Below, piece by piece: positions 49,248 through 60,426 of a stretch of 64,000 bases of DNA. Source of the stretch: Candidatus Phytoplasma fabacearum (GTDB lineage Bacteria > Bacillota_I > Bacilli_A > Acholeplasmatales > Acholeplasmataceae). The stretch spans positions 1 through 64,000 of the forward strand of contig NZ_JAOSIM010000001.1 of NCBI RefSeq assembly GCF_030586805.1, given 5' to 3'. The first letter of the stretch is position 1. Each line of letters opens with the position of its first letter. The translations under genes were made by a program, and so were the position numbers. The notes beneath the pieces are model-generated. The model was not told the origin of the DNA. It saw only the letters and a list, made by a program, of their open reading frames with translations, and searched no databases.

Positions 49248-49750
49248 ATTATGATATACCAACTGTTACTAATAATTTTATTGTTCCCCAAACTGAATTT
49301 TTAATTCATAAATTGCAAAATATTTTAGATAATTCTTATAAAACGCGTTTCATTAAAGAAGGAATTAAAACTTTAATTTTAGGTAAACCTAATGTAGGAA
49401 AATCTAGTCTTCTAAATAATTTTTTAGGGGAAGAAAGAGCGATTGTATCTGATATTCCAGGAACTACTAGAGATTTTTTAGATGTTTATGTGACTATTAA
49501 TGGTATTAATTTGCGTTTAATTGATACAGCAGGCGTCCGTAATACTGATGATTATTTAGAGAATTTAGGAGTTAATATTTCTAAAAAATTTATAAATGAA
49601 TCTGAATTAATTTTATTATTATTGGATACTCATAATATTTTAGAATCTGAGGATTTAATGTTATTAGAAATGACTAAAAATAAAAATAGAATTATTATAG
49701 GTAGTAAATCTGATTTGCCGATTAAAATTGAATTATCATCTGAATTAAAA
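49248..49750 (+). CDS. mnmE: tRNA modification GTPase MnmE, exon 2 (G domain)
   Basis: Codes for the rest of the split Tyr codon and 167 further residues. It starts YYDIPTVTNNF and holds the GTPase motifs: P-loop GKPNVGKSSLL, G2 PGTTRDF, G3 DTAG and the G4-like GSKSD. It ends after a complete codon (...SSELK) at 49750. The exon has no start or stop of its own that would make sense; it is meaningful only when joined to exons 1 and 3. Confidence 0.92.
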
Positions 49751-50430
49751 GGGCGCCAAAGAGGCCTAAATATCGTGTGATTTTACCAATCACCAGTGCG
49801 ATAAACACTGTAAGGCTAAGAACGGTTCTTGAATGGAAACTCTCAAGAATTACAGCAGTTCTTAAAAGCGGGTTGCGACGAAGTAGTTAGTCAAGAAGAT
49901 ACCGCCACCAAATGGTTCTAAGGATAAGCCTGTAATGGCCTAAGAAGATAAGAAGATGCAATTCAGAAGCTTGTTTCGTAAACTACTATAAGCGAGCAGT
50001 CCAGAGTCTATTAATATATATTTTAAGTATTGAATAGTTTATCAATTAACAAACCTGGAATCTCACCATTAACAAAATGGTTACTTCACCTAAGGAATCA
50101 AGGTAGATATTTAGCGTAACTTGGAGAATCCTAAAGGTCAGTTATTAAATTAACTAATAATGAGTTTAAAGTCATTAGGCCCAAGGATAAAGCGACTTCT
50201 TAGTAGTCGGAGGAGTAAAACTTGATCTGGAATGATAAAGAGAATCGTCCTCCCTGGAACAAGGTTAACGACCTTGATAGGGCGAAAGAAGTCAGTAATT
50301 TATTGTTTATTGATAAATTATGGAAAGCCGGATGCTGGGAAACTTGCTTGTCCGGTTTGGATGGGGGCTATTTGTAATAGTTAATAGAAAAACAAATCCT
50401 ATTAATAAAACGCAAATAATCTATCCATAT
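49751..50430 (+). mobile_element. Group II intron in mnmE, second internal copy (minimal, ORF-less)
   Basis: 680 bases from GGGCGCC to CTATCCATAT. Domains I-III are nearly identical to the copies at 20200 and 45667. Domain IV is deleted, so domain 5 (GAAAGCCGGATGC ... GCTTGTCCGGTTT) follows almost directly and is intact. It interrupts mnmE exactly between codons. It is a clean ribozyme without a maturase. Confidence 0.92.
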
Positions 50431-50748
50431 TCACAGATTATTTTTATTTCTAATCATACACAAGAAGGAATAGAAAATTTAAAACAAAAAATTATAAAAA
50501 GATTTAATTTACAAGATATTCAAGAACGAAATTTTGATTATTTATTCAATCTTAGACAAGTAAATCAACTGAAAAAAGCTATTATATCTTTAAAAAATGT
50601 TTTAACAGATATAAAAAGAAATATGCCTATAGATATACATGTTATTCATTTTAAAGAAGCTTATCAATCTTTAGAAAATATTTTGGGTAGTAATTTGCAA
50701 AAAAATTTGATTAATGAATTATTTTCAAAATTTTGTTTAGGCAAATAA
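50431..50748 (+). CDS. mnmE: tRNA modification GTPase MnmE, exon 3 (C-terminus)
   Basis: Codes for 105 residues starting SQIIFISNHTQEGIENLKQ and ending SKFCLGK, the family's closing C-[IL]-G-K that carries the catalytic cysteine. The three exons total 1377 bases, giving 458 aa, the usual MnmE length. The helical domain is completed by this part. No Shine-Dalgarno or start lies at the exon border. Confidence 0.92.
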   Translation, partial: SQIIFISNHTQEGIENLKQKIIKRFNLQDIQERNFDYLFNLRQVNQLKKAIISLKNVLTDIKRNMPIDIHVIHFKEAYQSLENILGSNLQKNLINELFSKFCLGK

Positions 50749-50875
50749 TATTTATTATTTTTGTTATTTAATTTTTTGAAGATTAACAATATTTTTGTTT
50801 TTATTAATAAATTTAAATTAATTATTGGCATAATTTTGCAAAATAATTAAATTTTTTAAAGGATAGGATTATTAT

Positions 50876-52822
50876 ATGATTGAAATTGAATATCAACAAA
50901 ATAATCAAAAAAAAAGATTTCCCAATAACATTACTGTTAGTAAAATTATTGCTTCTGAAAATTTGGAATTTTTAAATAATTCTGAAAAATTACCAATAGC
51001 AGCTTATTTTAATAATAAATTAGTGAATTTAGATAAATCTTTAACCGAAGATGGTTTATTAAATATTATTACAATATCCGATAGTATAGCTTGGTCTATT
51101 TTAAATAATAATACTGCTTTGATTATGGCTAAGGCTATTTGTCGTATTTATCCTAATTCATTATTAGTTAATAATTCTATAAATCAAGAAGGTTTTTATT
51201 ATGATATTGATCCGGTTAATAATATAATTTCAGAGCAAGATTTTGGTTTTATTGAAAAAACTATGATTGATATTATTCAAGAAAATTTACCTGTTACTGA
51301 AACAGAATTATCTGTTTCTGAAATTCGAAATTTTTTTAAATTTAATCCTTATAAAATAGATTATTTGAAAAACATTAATCCTTCGCAAAAATTATTTTTA
51401 TATCGACGAGGTAATTTTTTGGATTTTTGTACAGAAGATCAATATTTACCTAATATTAATATTAATCGTTATTTTAAAATTTTAAAAACATCTGGAGTTT
51501 ATTGGCAAGGAAATAAACAAAATAAGGTTTTAACTCGTATTTATGGAGTAGCTTTTTTTCGAAAACGCGATTTAGCTAATTATTTAAAAGTTTTAGACGA
51601 AAGAAAAAAACGAGATCATAAATTTATCAATAAAGAACAAAATTTTTTTATGTTTTCGTCAGTTGTGGGAACTGGTTTGCCTTTTTGGTTATCTAAAGGC
51701 GCAACTATTCGTCGTATTATTGAAAGATATATTATTGATAAAGAAATATCATATGGTTACCAACATGTTTATACTCCGGTTGTAGCTAATATTTCTTTAT
51801 ATAAAACGTCTGGTCATTTGAAATTATACAACGAAGATATGTTTCCGATTATGCAATTGCCAGATGGTGAACAATTAATTTTACGACCTATGAATTGTCC
51901 TCATCATATGGAGATTTTTCGTCAAAAAATGCATAGTTATAAAGATTTGCCTATAAAAATAGCTGAATTAGGTCTTTTACATCGTTATGAACCTTCTGGA
52001 GCTGTTTCAGGATTGCAAAGAGTTCGAGCTATGTCTTTAAATGATGCTCATATTTTTATTACATCTGAACAGATTAAACAAGAATTTGTTGAAATTATTA
52101 ATTTAATTAAAGAAGTTTATCAAGATTTTCATATCCAAGATTATTATTTTAATTTAAGTACTCATGATCCTTCTAAGAAAAATAAATATTTTGATGATCC
52201 GAATATGTGGTTAAATTCCGAAAATATTTTAAGAGATATTTTAAATGAATTAGGTCTCAATTATAAAGAAAAAATGGGAGATGCTGCTTTTTATGGTCCT
52301 AAAATTGATGTACAGGTATTAACAGCTTTAAACCATGAAGTTACTTTATCTACTATTCAATTAGATTTTTTATTACCTAAGCGATTTAATTTATCTTATA
52401 TAGATTGTAATAATCAAACTAAAACTCCTGTAGTTATTCATAGAGCTATTACATCCACTATAGAAAGATTTACTGCTTATTTAATAGAACAATATAAAGG
52501 TTTTTTTCCTTTATGGATTGCACCTGTACAAGTTATTATTATTCCAGTTAATAACGAATCGCACCTTTATTATGTTAAAAATTTGCAGAAGGAAATGTTA
52601 AGAAATCATATAAGAGCAGAATTAAATGATAAAGAATATACATTTAATTATAAAATTCGTTCTGCTTATCGAGAGAAAATCCCTTTTCAGATTATTATTG
52701 GTGAACGTGAAATTCAAAATAATACTTTGCATGTTCGTCAATATAATAAACTTGAAAAATTTAATATGTCTATGAAAGAGTTTTTAGAAATGTTTTTTAA
52801 TTTAATTAAAAACAAAATGTAA
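50876..52822 (+). CDS. thrS: Threonyl-tRNA synthetase
   Basis: 648 aa class II synthetase. It has an N-terminal TGS domain (1-62), the editing/SAD region (about 65-215), and a catalytic core with GTGLPFWLSKGATIRRIIERY near 265, RPMNCPHHMEIF near 338 and HRYEPSGAVSGLQRVRAMSLNDAHIF near 368. The zinc ligands are the Cys and His in NCPHHM and later HRA. An anticodon-binding domain follows (about 545-648). AAAGGATAGG precedes the ATG. No T-box leader was seen in the 127-base gap before it. Confidence 0.95.
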   Translation: MIEIEYQQNNQKKRFPNNITVSKIIASENLEFLNNSEKLPIAAYFNNKLVNLDKSLTEDGLLNIITISDSIAWSILNNNTALIMAKAICRIYPNSLLVNNSINQEGFYYDIDPVNNIISEQDFGFIEKTMIDIIQENLPVTETELSVSEIRNFFKFNPYKIDYLKNINPSQKLFLYRRGNFLDFCTEDQYLPNININRYFKILKTSGVYWQGNKQNKVLTRIYGVAFFRKRDLANYLKVLDERKKRDHKFINKEQNFFMFSSVVGTGLPFWLSKGATIRRIIERYIIDKEISYGYQHVYTPVVANISLYKTSGHLKLYNEDMFPIMQLPDGEQLILRPMNCPHHMEIFRQKMHSYKDLPIKIAELGLLHRYEPSGAVSGLQRVRAMSLNDAHIFITSEQIKQEFVEIINLIKEVYQDFHIQDYYFNLSTHDPSKKNKYFDDPNMWLNSENILRDILNELGLNYKEKMGDAAFYGPKIDVQVLTALNHEVTLSTIQLDFLLPKRFNLSYIDCNNQTKTPVVIHRAITSTIERFTAYLIEQYKGFFPLWIAPVQVIIIPVNNESHLYYVKNLQKEMLRNHIRAELNDKEYTFNYKIRSAYREKIPFQIIIGEREIQNNTLHVRQYNKLEKFNMSMKEFLEMFFNLIKNKM

Positions 52823-52889
52823 TTGTTGTTTTTGTTTATAATTGATATTGAAAAAATATTATAAATTGAATTATAATTAACTCGTACTG

Positions 52890-53450
52890 TAAGTGAAAGA
52901 GAATTAAATATCAAAAATTATTTAATCAATCACTAGTATTGATGAACACAAAAATGTTAATTAAGGTTCTTAAAAAGGAAATTATGAGGCATTATATAAT
53001 GGTTCAATGGAATTCGTGATAAAACAATTAGTTACTACTTGAAATATTTCTAATGATAATTACTAGAGGATCTCAGAAGGTAACGTTAGAGTTTTTTATA
53101 TTAAATAAACTTATCTTGTTAAAATATTAATACGTTTTATCAGTCCAGAAGCTATTCGATATAGATTAAACTCATTGGATAGTTTGTCAATTAAGAAGAT
53201 CTGTAATTTTACTGTTTTTATAACAGTCAATTATTTTCAGGAATTAAATTCTATATTTGGAGTAACTTGAATAATCCTAAATAAATAACCGAGGAAATAA
53301 AAATATTTTTATTTAAAGGGTAAATTTACTTTGTAGTATTTGGAGGATTAAAGCTTAATTGGAAATAATTAAGATCTTCTTCTCGGAATGAATAATAAAA
53401 ATCTTTACAGGGTAAAATAAGTTATATTATTTATTATCTTGTTATTTGTT
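52890..53450 (+). mobile_element. Decayed 5' half of a group II intron
   Basis: The blocks GTGAAAGAGAATTAAATATC, AATCAATCACTAGTATTGAT, TTAAGGTTCTTAAAAAGGAA and GGAGTAACTTGAATAATCCTAAA follow domain I-III of the better copies with many changes. No domain 5 follows before groES. A matching 3' piece lies beyond groES at 54357. Confidence 0.7.
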
Positions 53451-54071
53451 TATTATTAATGATTTAATTTCATGAAAATTTATTATAATTATTATTGTTA
53501 AGTTATTACTCACAAAATATACATTATTTGTTATTTTCTAAACAAATTTTGGTGATAATAATAATATTTAATAAAAGATCAAAACCTTTAATTTAGATAA
53601 AAAACGATTAAAAATTTTATTTTTAAAGATTTAAATTAAATTTTTAATATTTAGAGTTTTTTGTTATTGAAAAAATAGGTATTTTCAGTAAATTTTCTTA
53701 TATAATTATAATTTCAGTAATTAAAATGAAATTTAATAAACAATATTAGCATTATGAATGTATTTATATTTTTTCGAAGTTAAATTTTTTGTAAAAATAT
53801 TAAAATATTGGATAAACTAATTTAAAAAAATATATTTAGTTTACCAATTGAAAGTTCTAATTATTTTTAGATACAATTGATTATTAAGGTTTTATAATAT
53901 AAATAGTTATTTATACTTGTTTATTGGATTTTTGGAGAAATCAGTTGATTCTGAAAATTTATTTTATAAAACATTATAAATAAATATTATTGTTTATAAA
54001 ATCTTTAACTTATTCTCGATATATAAAAAAAAATTAAATTTGATTATTTTATAATAAAAAAGGAGAAATTT
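53451..54071. other. AT-rich region upstream of groES
   Basis: About 620 bases with no supported gene. Several TATAAT-like hexamers occur (for example in TTATATAATTATAA near 53700) but no convincing -35 partner. No CIRCE element (TTAGCACTC inverted repeat) was found, so HrcA control of groES is not supported here. Confidence 0.45.
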
Positions 54072-54356
54072 ATGACAAATTTTTTAATTCAACCTTTAAA
54101 TGATTATGTTGTTTTAAAACCAAAATTCCAAGATGAACGTACTTCGTCAGGACTTATTGTTAGTACTAGTCCTCGTAAAGAAGAATCTTTAGGAATTATA
54201 GTTAGTTGTGGACCACAAGTAACTAATTTAAAAATTGATGATTTAGTGGTTTATAAGAATTATTCTGGAGAAAAATTACAATTACAAGAAGAAGAGTATT
54301 TAATTGTTAAATCAGAAAATATTATTGCTAAAATTGGTACACCAAAAGAGTCTTAA
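54072..54356 (+). CDS. groES: Co-chaperonin GroES
   Basis: 94 aa, the heptameric lid of the GroEL chamber. It shows IQPLNDYVVLKP at the start, the mobile-loop region ERTSSGLIVSTSPRKEES (about 23-40), GDxVVY-like DDLVVYKNYSG and EYLIVKSENIIAKI at the end. AAAAGGAG lies 7 bases before the ATG. groEL follows after 157 bases, a gap that holds a group II intron 3' remnant. Confidence 0.95.
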   Translation: MTNFLIQPLNDYVVLKPKFQDERTSSGLIVSTSPRKEESLGIIVSCGPQVTNLKIDDLVVYKNYSGEKLQLQEEEYLIVKSENIIAKIGTPKES

Positions 54357-54445
54357 GCAAACTTTTTCGTTTGGTTTGGGTGAGGGCTATTGATAATAGA
54401 TATCAATAAAAAAAATTTTGATATTGAAACAAAATTTTATATCAA
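54357..54445 (+). mobile_element. Group II intron 3' remnant between groES and groEL
   Basis: Immediately after the groES stop, the text GCAAACTTTTTCGTTTGGTT and GTGAGGGCTATTGATAATAG, then a domain 6-like inverted region (GATATCAATA/TATTGAAAC), parallels the 3' ends of the intact introns. The first strand of domain 5 is missing. No function is expected. Confidence 0.65.
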
Positions 54446-54462
54446 GATTTAATTATATTTAA

Positions 54463-56151
<1,689 letters not shown>

Positions 56152-56180
56152 TATTTAAATAAATTGTTTTATATCTTTTT

Positions 56181-56245
56181 AAAAATTAATTCATTAAATC
56201 AAGAAAACTTATTTGTTTTTTTGTAATATGAATTAATTTTTTTTT
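56181..56245 (+). terminator. Terminator after groEL
   Basis: A perfect 14-base inverted repeat (AAAAATTAATTCAT at 56181-56194 with its complement at 56228-56241) is followed by a run of T residues. The 33-base loop is large. Confidence 0.6.
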
Positions 56246-56364
56246 ATATAAAAAATATTAAAAAAATGTTAGAATTTCTATTGATATTTCAAAAACGAAT
56301 AAAGATTAGTAAAAATTTAATTTTTTTGATTTTTATTTAATTAAGAAGGTATAAAATCAGTTTT

Positions 56365-58098
56365 ATGAAATTAATTTTTAAATATATTATGCGTTATAAA
56401 ATTATATTGTTTTTAAATATTTTGGCAGTTTTATTTATAGCAAGCGGTGAAATCGGTATTCCTTTGATTATAGGTCGTTATGTTATTGATAATCCCGTTC
56501 CTTCTCACAATTTTTTATTTGTTACTTTAGCTTTGTTATTATTGGTTTTATGTGCTATTGTGGGTAATTTAATTATTAATTTTTGTTCTGCTAAAACATC
56601 ATCTTTAATTTTTGAGGATTTAAATAAAGATATTTTTGCAAAAATTCAAACTTTTTCAATTTTAGAAATGAAAAATCTTGGTGTTCCTTTTTTGATGAAT
56701 TGTAGTATCACTTGTGTTGGTCAAATTGTTAATTTTATGTCTAGTCTTTATAGAGCTTTAATTGTAGCTCCTATTATGTTAATAATTAGTTTAATTTTAA
56801 TTTATCGAATTTACATAGTTTTTTCTTATATCGTTTTAGCTATTATACCTTTATTAGTTATCATTTTTGTTTTTATTATTTTTAAAAATTATTTATTATC
56901 TACACAAAAACAAAAAGTTTTAGAAAAAATAAATTCTAAAGTTCGTGAAAATTTAACTGGTATTAAAGTTATTAAAAGTTTAAATACAGAAAGTTACGAA
57001 TGTTCTCAATTTGATAAAATCAATTCTCAATATGCTTTTTTAAATATTCATTTGTTTAATTCGATTTTTTCAATGGAACCTTTATTTTATTTATTATTGA
57101 ATATTTCTATTATTTTTACTACTGGTTTTGGCGCTTATGTTTTAAAAGTAGGAAAACCAACTGATTTTCATTTAGGTGGTTTATATAATTGTATTAATTT
57201 GCAATATCATATACTTTATTCTATTTTGAATTTTTTATTATTGTTTACAATGTTTCCTAAAGCTTTAGTTTCTTTGCGTAAAATAGAATATTTATTAAAT
57301 ACTAAACCTTCGATTAAAAATAATTTAAAATATAATTTAATTTTATCTAAACCTATTACAAGTTTAGAGTTTAAAGATGTTTATTTTCAGTATTCTAATA
57401 GTGATAAACTTATTTTATCAGATATTAATTTTAAAGTTAAAACTTCGGAATTAATTGCTGTAGTTGGTTCTACAGGTTCTGGAAAAAGTACTTTAATTAA
57501 TTTAATTCCTAGATTAATAGATCCGATAAAAGGGTGTCTGTTAATTAATGGAGTAGATATTAAATTATATAACTTAACTTCTTTAAGAGATAAAATTGGT
57601 GTAGTTTCTCAAAAAAATATTTTATTTAAAGGTACAATTTTAAGTAATTTATCTTTTGGAAAATCTAATGCAGATTCTGAAGAAATTTGGGAATGTGCTA
57701 AAAAAGCTCAATCTTATGATTTTATTAACAAAACTAAAGGTAAATTACAAGAACCAGTTAGTGAATTAGGTTCTAATTTTTCTGGAGGACAAAAACAAAG
57801 ATTAGCTATAAACAAAGTTTTATTAAAAAAACCTGATATTTATATTTTTGATGATTCTTTTTCCGCTTTAGATTATCAAACTGATTTAACTATTCGTACA
57901 AATTTAAGTTATTTACGAAAAGATTCTATTATTATTATAGTAGCACAAAGATTAAGTACTATTTTAAATGCTGATAAGATTATTGTTTTAGACAATGGTA
58001 AAATTATTGATGTCGGTAAGCATGAGGAATTAATGAATAGATGTCAAATTTATAAAAATATTGCTTTTTCGCAAAAAATAAAAGAGGTTCTAAATTGA
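56365..58098 (+). CDS. ABC exporter half-transporter with degenerate ATP site
   Basis: 577 aa, six membrane helices (about 1-310) then an ATPase domain (about 335-577). Walker A VVGSTGSGKST, signature FSGGQKQRL and Walker B IYIFDDSFSALD are present, with Asp replacing the catalytic Glu. That pattern marks the non-hydrolysing site of heterodimeric exporters such as TM287/288 or BmrCD. Its stop overlaps the TTG of the next gene. The substrate is unknown; drug, lipid or peptide export are all possible. Confidence 0.9.
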   Translation: MKLIFKYIMRYKIILFLNILAVLFIASGEIGIPLIIGRYVIDNPVPSHNFLFVTLALLLLVLCAIVGNLIINFCSAKTSSLIFEDLNKDIFAKIQTFSILEMKNLGVPFLMNCSITCVGQIVNFMSSLYRALIVAPIMLIISLILIYRIYIVFSYIVLAIIPLLVIIFVFIIFKNYLLSTQKQKVLEKINSKVRENLTGIKVIKSLNTESYECSQFDKINSQYAFLNIHLFNSIFSMEPLFYLLLNISIIFTTGFGAYVLKVGKPTDFHLGGLYNCINLQYHILYSILNFLLLFTMFPKALVSLRKIEYLLNTKPSIKNNLKYNLILSKPITSLEFKDVYFQYSNSDKLILSDINFKVKTSELIAVVGSTGSGKSTLINLIPRLIDPIKGCLLINGVDIKLYNLTSLRDKIGVVSQKNILFKGTILSNLSFGKSNADSEEIWECAKKAQSYDFINKTKGKLQEPVSELGSNFSGGQKQRLAINKVLLKKPDIYIFDDSFSALDYQTDLTIRTNLSYLRKDSIIIIVAQRLSTILNADKIIVLDNGKIIDVGKHEELMNRCQIYKNIAFSQKIKEVLN

Positions 58099-59939
58099 AA
58101 AAAATATTTTATTTTTTAAAACCTTTTCGTAAAGAAATTTTGGTTAGCATTTTTTTAATTTTTGTAGTAGCTGCTATAGATGCTTTTATTGTTATTTTCG
58201 AAGGTAATATTATTATTAATTTTATTCAAAATAATTTTAATAATAATTCCAAAATAATTTATTCAGACAATATTATTCTTAATTTTCTACGAACAAAAGT
58301 GTTAAGTAGTTTTCGAATTATATCTGAATATATGAGTTATATTATTCTTTTATTATTTATTAATTTATTTTTATATCTTTTATGTATTGTTGCTAGATTT
58401 ATTTATAACAAATTGATAATTGTTATTATTCATAAATCTATTCAAAATATTAGACAACGTGTTTATCAAAAAATGTTAAGATTACCTATATCATATTTTG
58501 AAAATAATACTATAGGCAATATCATGAGTATTGTTATAAATGATTTAGAAACAGTTTCGAACGGTTTACAACAATCCTGTGTAGCTTTTGTGCTTTCTTG
58601 TTTTAGCATTATAATGATTATTTTTATTATGTTTTGGGCAAATTTAAGATTTGCTGTATTAATTTGTTTAATGATACCGAGTTCTTTATTTGTTATTTGG
58701 TTGATTAACAAAAAAGCGCGATCAGTTTTTATCCAAAGATTCGAAAAAACAGGTGAATATTTAGGTTTTTTACAAGAAAAATACACTGGACATAAAGAAA
58801 TTATTTTATATAATCAACAATTAAATAATATTAGTGATTTTCAAAATTTAAATAAACAATTAGCTTCTACTATTTTTAAATCTAATTGGATATCCGGATT
58901 AGTTATGCCTATTATTAATAGTTTCACTTATATTGTGATGACTTTAATTGTAATATTAGGTTATTTTTTATTAAATTATCAAGATGCGGAAATGCCATAT
59001 TTATTATTTAAATTAGGTTTTGGAACTATTCAATTAGGGCTTTTTCAATCTTTTATAAAATATATTTGGCGTTTAGGAAATCCATTAAGAGATTTGAGTC
59101 AGATGTTTGTTATTTTACAATCCACTTCTTCTGCTGCAAATCGTGTTTTTAATTTTTTAGCAGAAAATGAAGAATTAGATATCAAAAATAATTTAATTAT
59201 TCCTTCTTCTGTTCAAGGTTATATTAAATTTTCGCATGTAACTTTTCAATATCAACCCGATCAACCTATTCTTCGTGATATTAGTTTCGAGATTAACAAA
59301 CATAAAATGGTAGCTATTGTAGGTCCAACAGGCTCAGGAAAAACTAGTTTAGTGAATTTGTTAGTTCGCTTTTACGATGTTAGTGCAGGTACAATTACAA
59401 TTGATGGAGTGGATATTTCTACTATTCAAAAGAGTGCTTTACGTAAAATGATTGGTATAGTTGTTCAAGATTCTTGGTTATTTCATGGTACTATTATGGA
59501 TAATATTCGTTATGGCAATTTTACTGCTACAGAAGAACAAGTTATTCAAGCTGCTAAACAGGTTAATGTGCATGATTTTATTATGACTAAACAAAATGGT
59601 TATAATACTATTATTAATGAAGAATTAGATAATATTTCCCAAGGAGAAAAACAATTAATCACTATTGCCAGAACTTTTTTAAATAACCCTTCTATAGTTA
59701 TTTTGGATGAAGCTACTGCTTCTGTTGATACTCAAATAGAAATTATTTTTCAACAATCTATGCAAAAATTATTAAAAGATAAAACTTCTTTTGTGATTGC
59801 TCATCGTTTATCTACTATTGTAAATGCAGATATTATTTTGGTTTTACAAAATGGTTTATTAGTTGAAAAAGGCAGTCATAAAGAATTATTGTCTAAACAA
59901 GGTTTTTATTATAATCTATATAATAGTCAATTTAAATAA
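58095..59939 (+). CDS. ABC exporter half-transporter with catalytic ATP site
   Basis: 614 aa, six membrane helices (about 1-330) then an ATPase domain (about 370-614). Walker A IVGPTGSGKTSL, an altered signature ISQGEKQL and an intact Walker B VILDEATASVD with Glu and the H-loop AHRLST. The altered signature faces the degenerate site of the partner, so the pair fits an asymmetric heterodimer. TTG start with AAAGAGG 7 bases upstream, overlapping the previous gene by 4 bases. Confidence 0.92.
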   Translation: MKKIFYFLKPFRKEILVSIFLIFVVAAIDAFIVIFEGNIIINFIQNNFNNNSKIIYSDNIILNFLRTKVLSSFRIISEYMSYIILLLFINLFLYLLCIVARFIYNKLIIVIIHKSIQNIRQRVYQKMLRLPISYFENNTIGNIMSIVINDLETVSNGLQQSCVAFVLSCFSIIMIIFIMFWANLRFAVLICLMIPSSLFVIWLINKKARSVFIQRFEKTGEYLGFLQEKYTGHKEIILYNQQLNNISDFQNLNKQLASTIFKSNWISGLVMPIINSFTYIVMTLIVILGYFLLNYQDAEMPYLLFKLGFGTIQLGLFQSFIKYIWRLGNPLRDLSQMFVILQSTSSAANRVFNFLAENEELDIKNNLIIPSSVQGYIKFSHVTFQYQPDQPILRDISFEINKHKMVAIVGPTGSGKTSLVNLLVRFYDVSAGTITIDGVDISTIQKSALRKMIGIVVQDSWLFHGTIMDNIRYGNFTATEEQVIQAAKQVNVHDFIMTKQNGYNTIINEELDNISQGEKQLITIARTFLNNPSIVILDEATASVDTQIEIIFQQSMQKLLKDKTSFVIAHRLSTIVNADIILVLQNGLLVEKGSHKELLSKQGFYYNLYNSQFK

Positions 59940-60261
59940 ATATTTATTTAGTTGAGAAATAAATATATAATATAATTTCAGATTTTTTTCAATTTTATTT
60001 TTGGAGTTATTTGAGGTATAATATAAGTGGGTAATTTGTTTTGTGAATAATTTATAGATAGAATACCCAAAATTTAAATTAAAAAAAATTATACTTTATC
60101 AAAATTAAGAATTTGAAAAAATGAAAAAAAAATTTAAAAAACTTGAAAATTTACGAAATAAAATTTTAAATAATATAAAAATTTAATTTTATTATAATAA
60201 GTTTATTTAGTGTATTAAGTGTTGTAAAAAATTAATGAATAAATAAGGGAGTAAACTATAT
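59940..60261. other. Intergenic region before the split repeat-protein gene
   Basis: About 320 AT-rich bases. A TATAAT at 60017-60022 could be the -10 box of the downstream gene. GGGTA/TACCC (about 60029-60068) is a weak inverted repeat after it. No gene is supported. Confidence 0.4.
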
Positions 60262-60426
60262 TTGAACAAACCATTAAATTTTAATAAAAAGTTTATAGGT
60301 TTATCTTTTTTGATATTTTCTGTTTTAGTAGTCCCTTTAATAATGTTTTGTGCTGGTGTTTTTGAAAATTCAGACGACATTGATTCATTAGATAATGAAT
60401 CTATTTTAACACAATCACAGGATAAG
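60262..60426 (+). CDS. Putative secreted repeat protein, exon 1 (signal peptide)
   Basis: 55 codons beginning at TTG, with a strong AAGGGAG 10 bases upstream. The product starts with a lysine-containing n-region, then a hydrophobic core (about residues 12-31) and an A-G-like cleavage region, fitting a Sec signal peptide or anchor. It continues into an acidic segment (ENSDDIDSLDNES). At 60427 the canonical group II start GTGCG appears. Joining to 61260 keeps the frame (...SQDK then EQDEYGVSDDD) and keeps the acidic character. Confidence 0.65.

Noticed and set aside
50320-50430. N-terminal 37 residues of the ORF that runs into mnmE exon 3
   Set aside because: These codons are intron domains 5 and 6 (GAAAGCCGG... 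to CTATCCATAT); similarity to MnmE starts only at 50431.
50749-50875. T-box leader for thrS
   Set aside because: The gap is only 127 bases and no T-box sequence or specifier stem was recognised.
53451-54071. CIRCE operator before groES
   Set aside because: The 9-base inverted repeat TTAGCACTC/GAGTGCTAA was looked for and not found.
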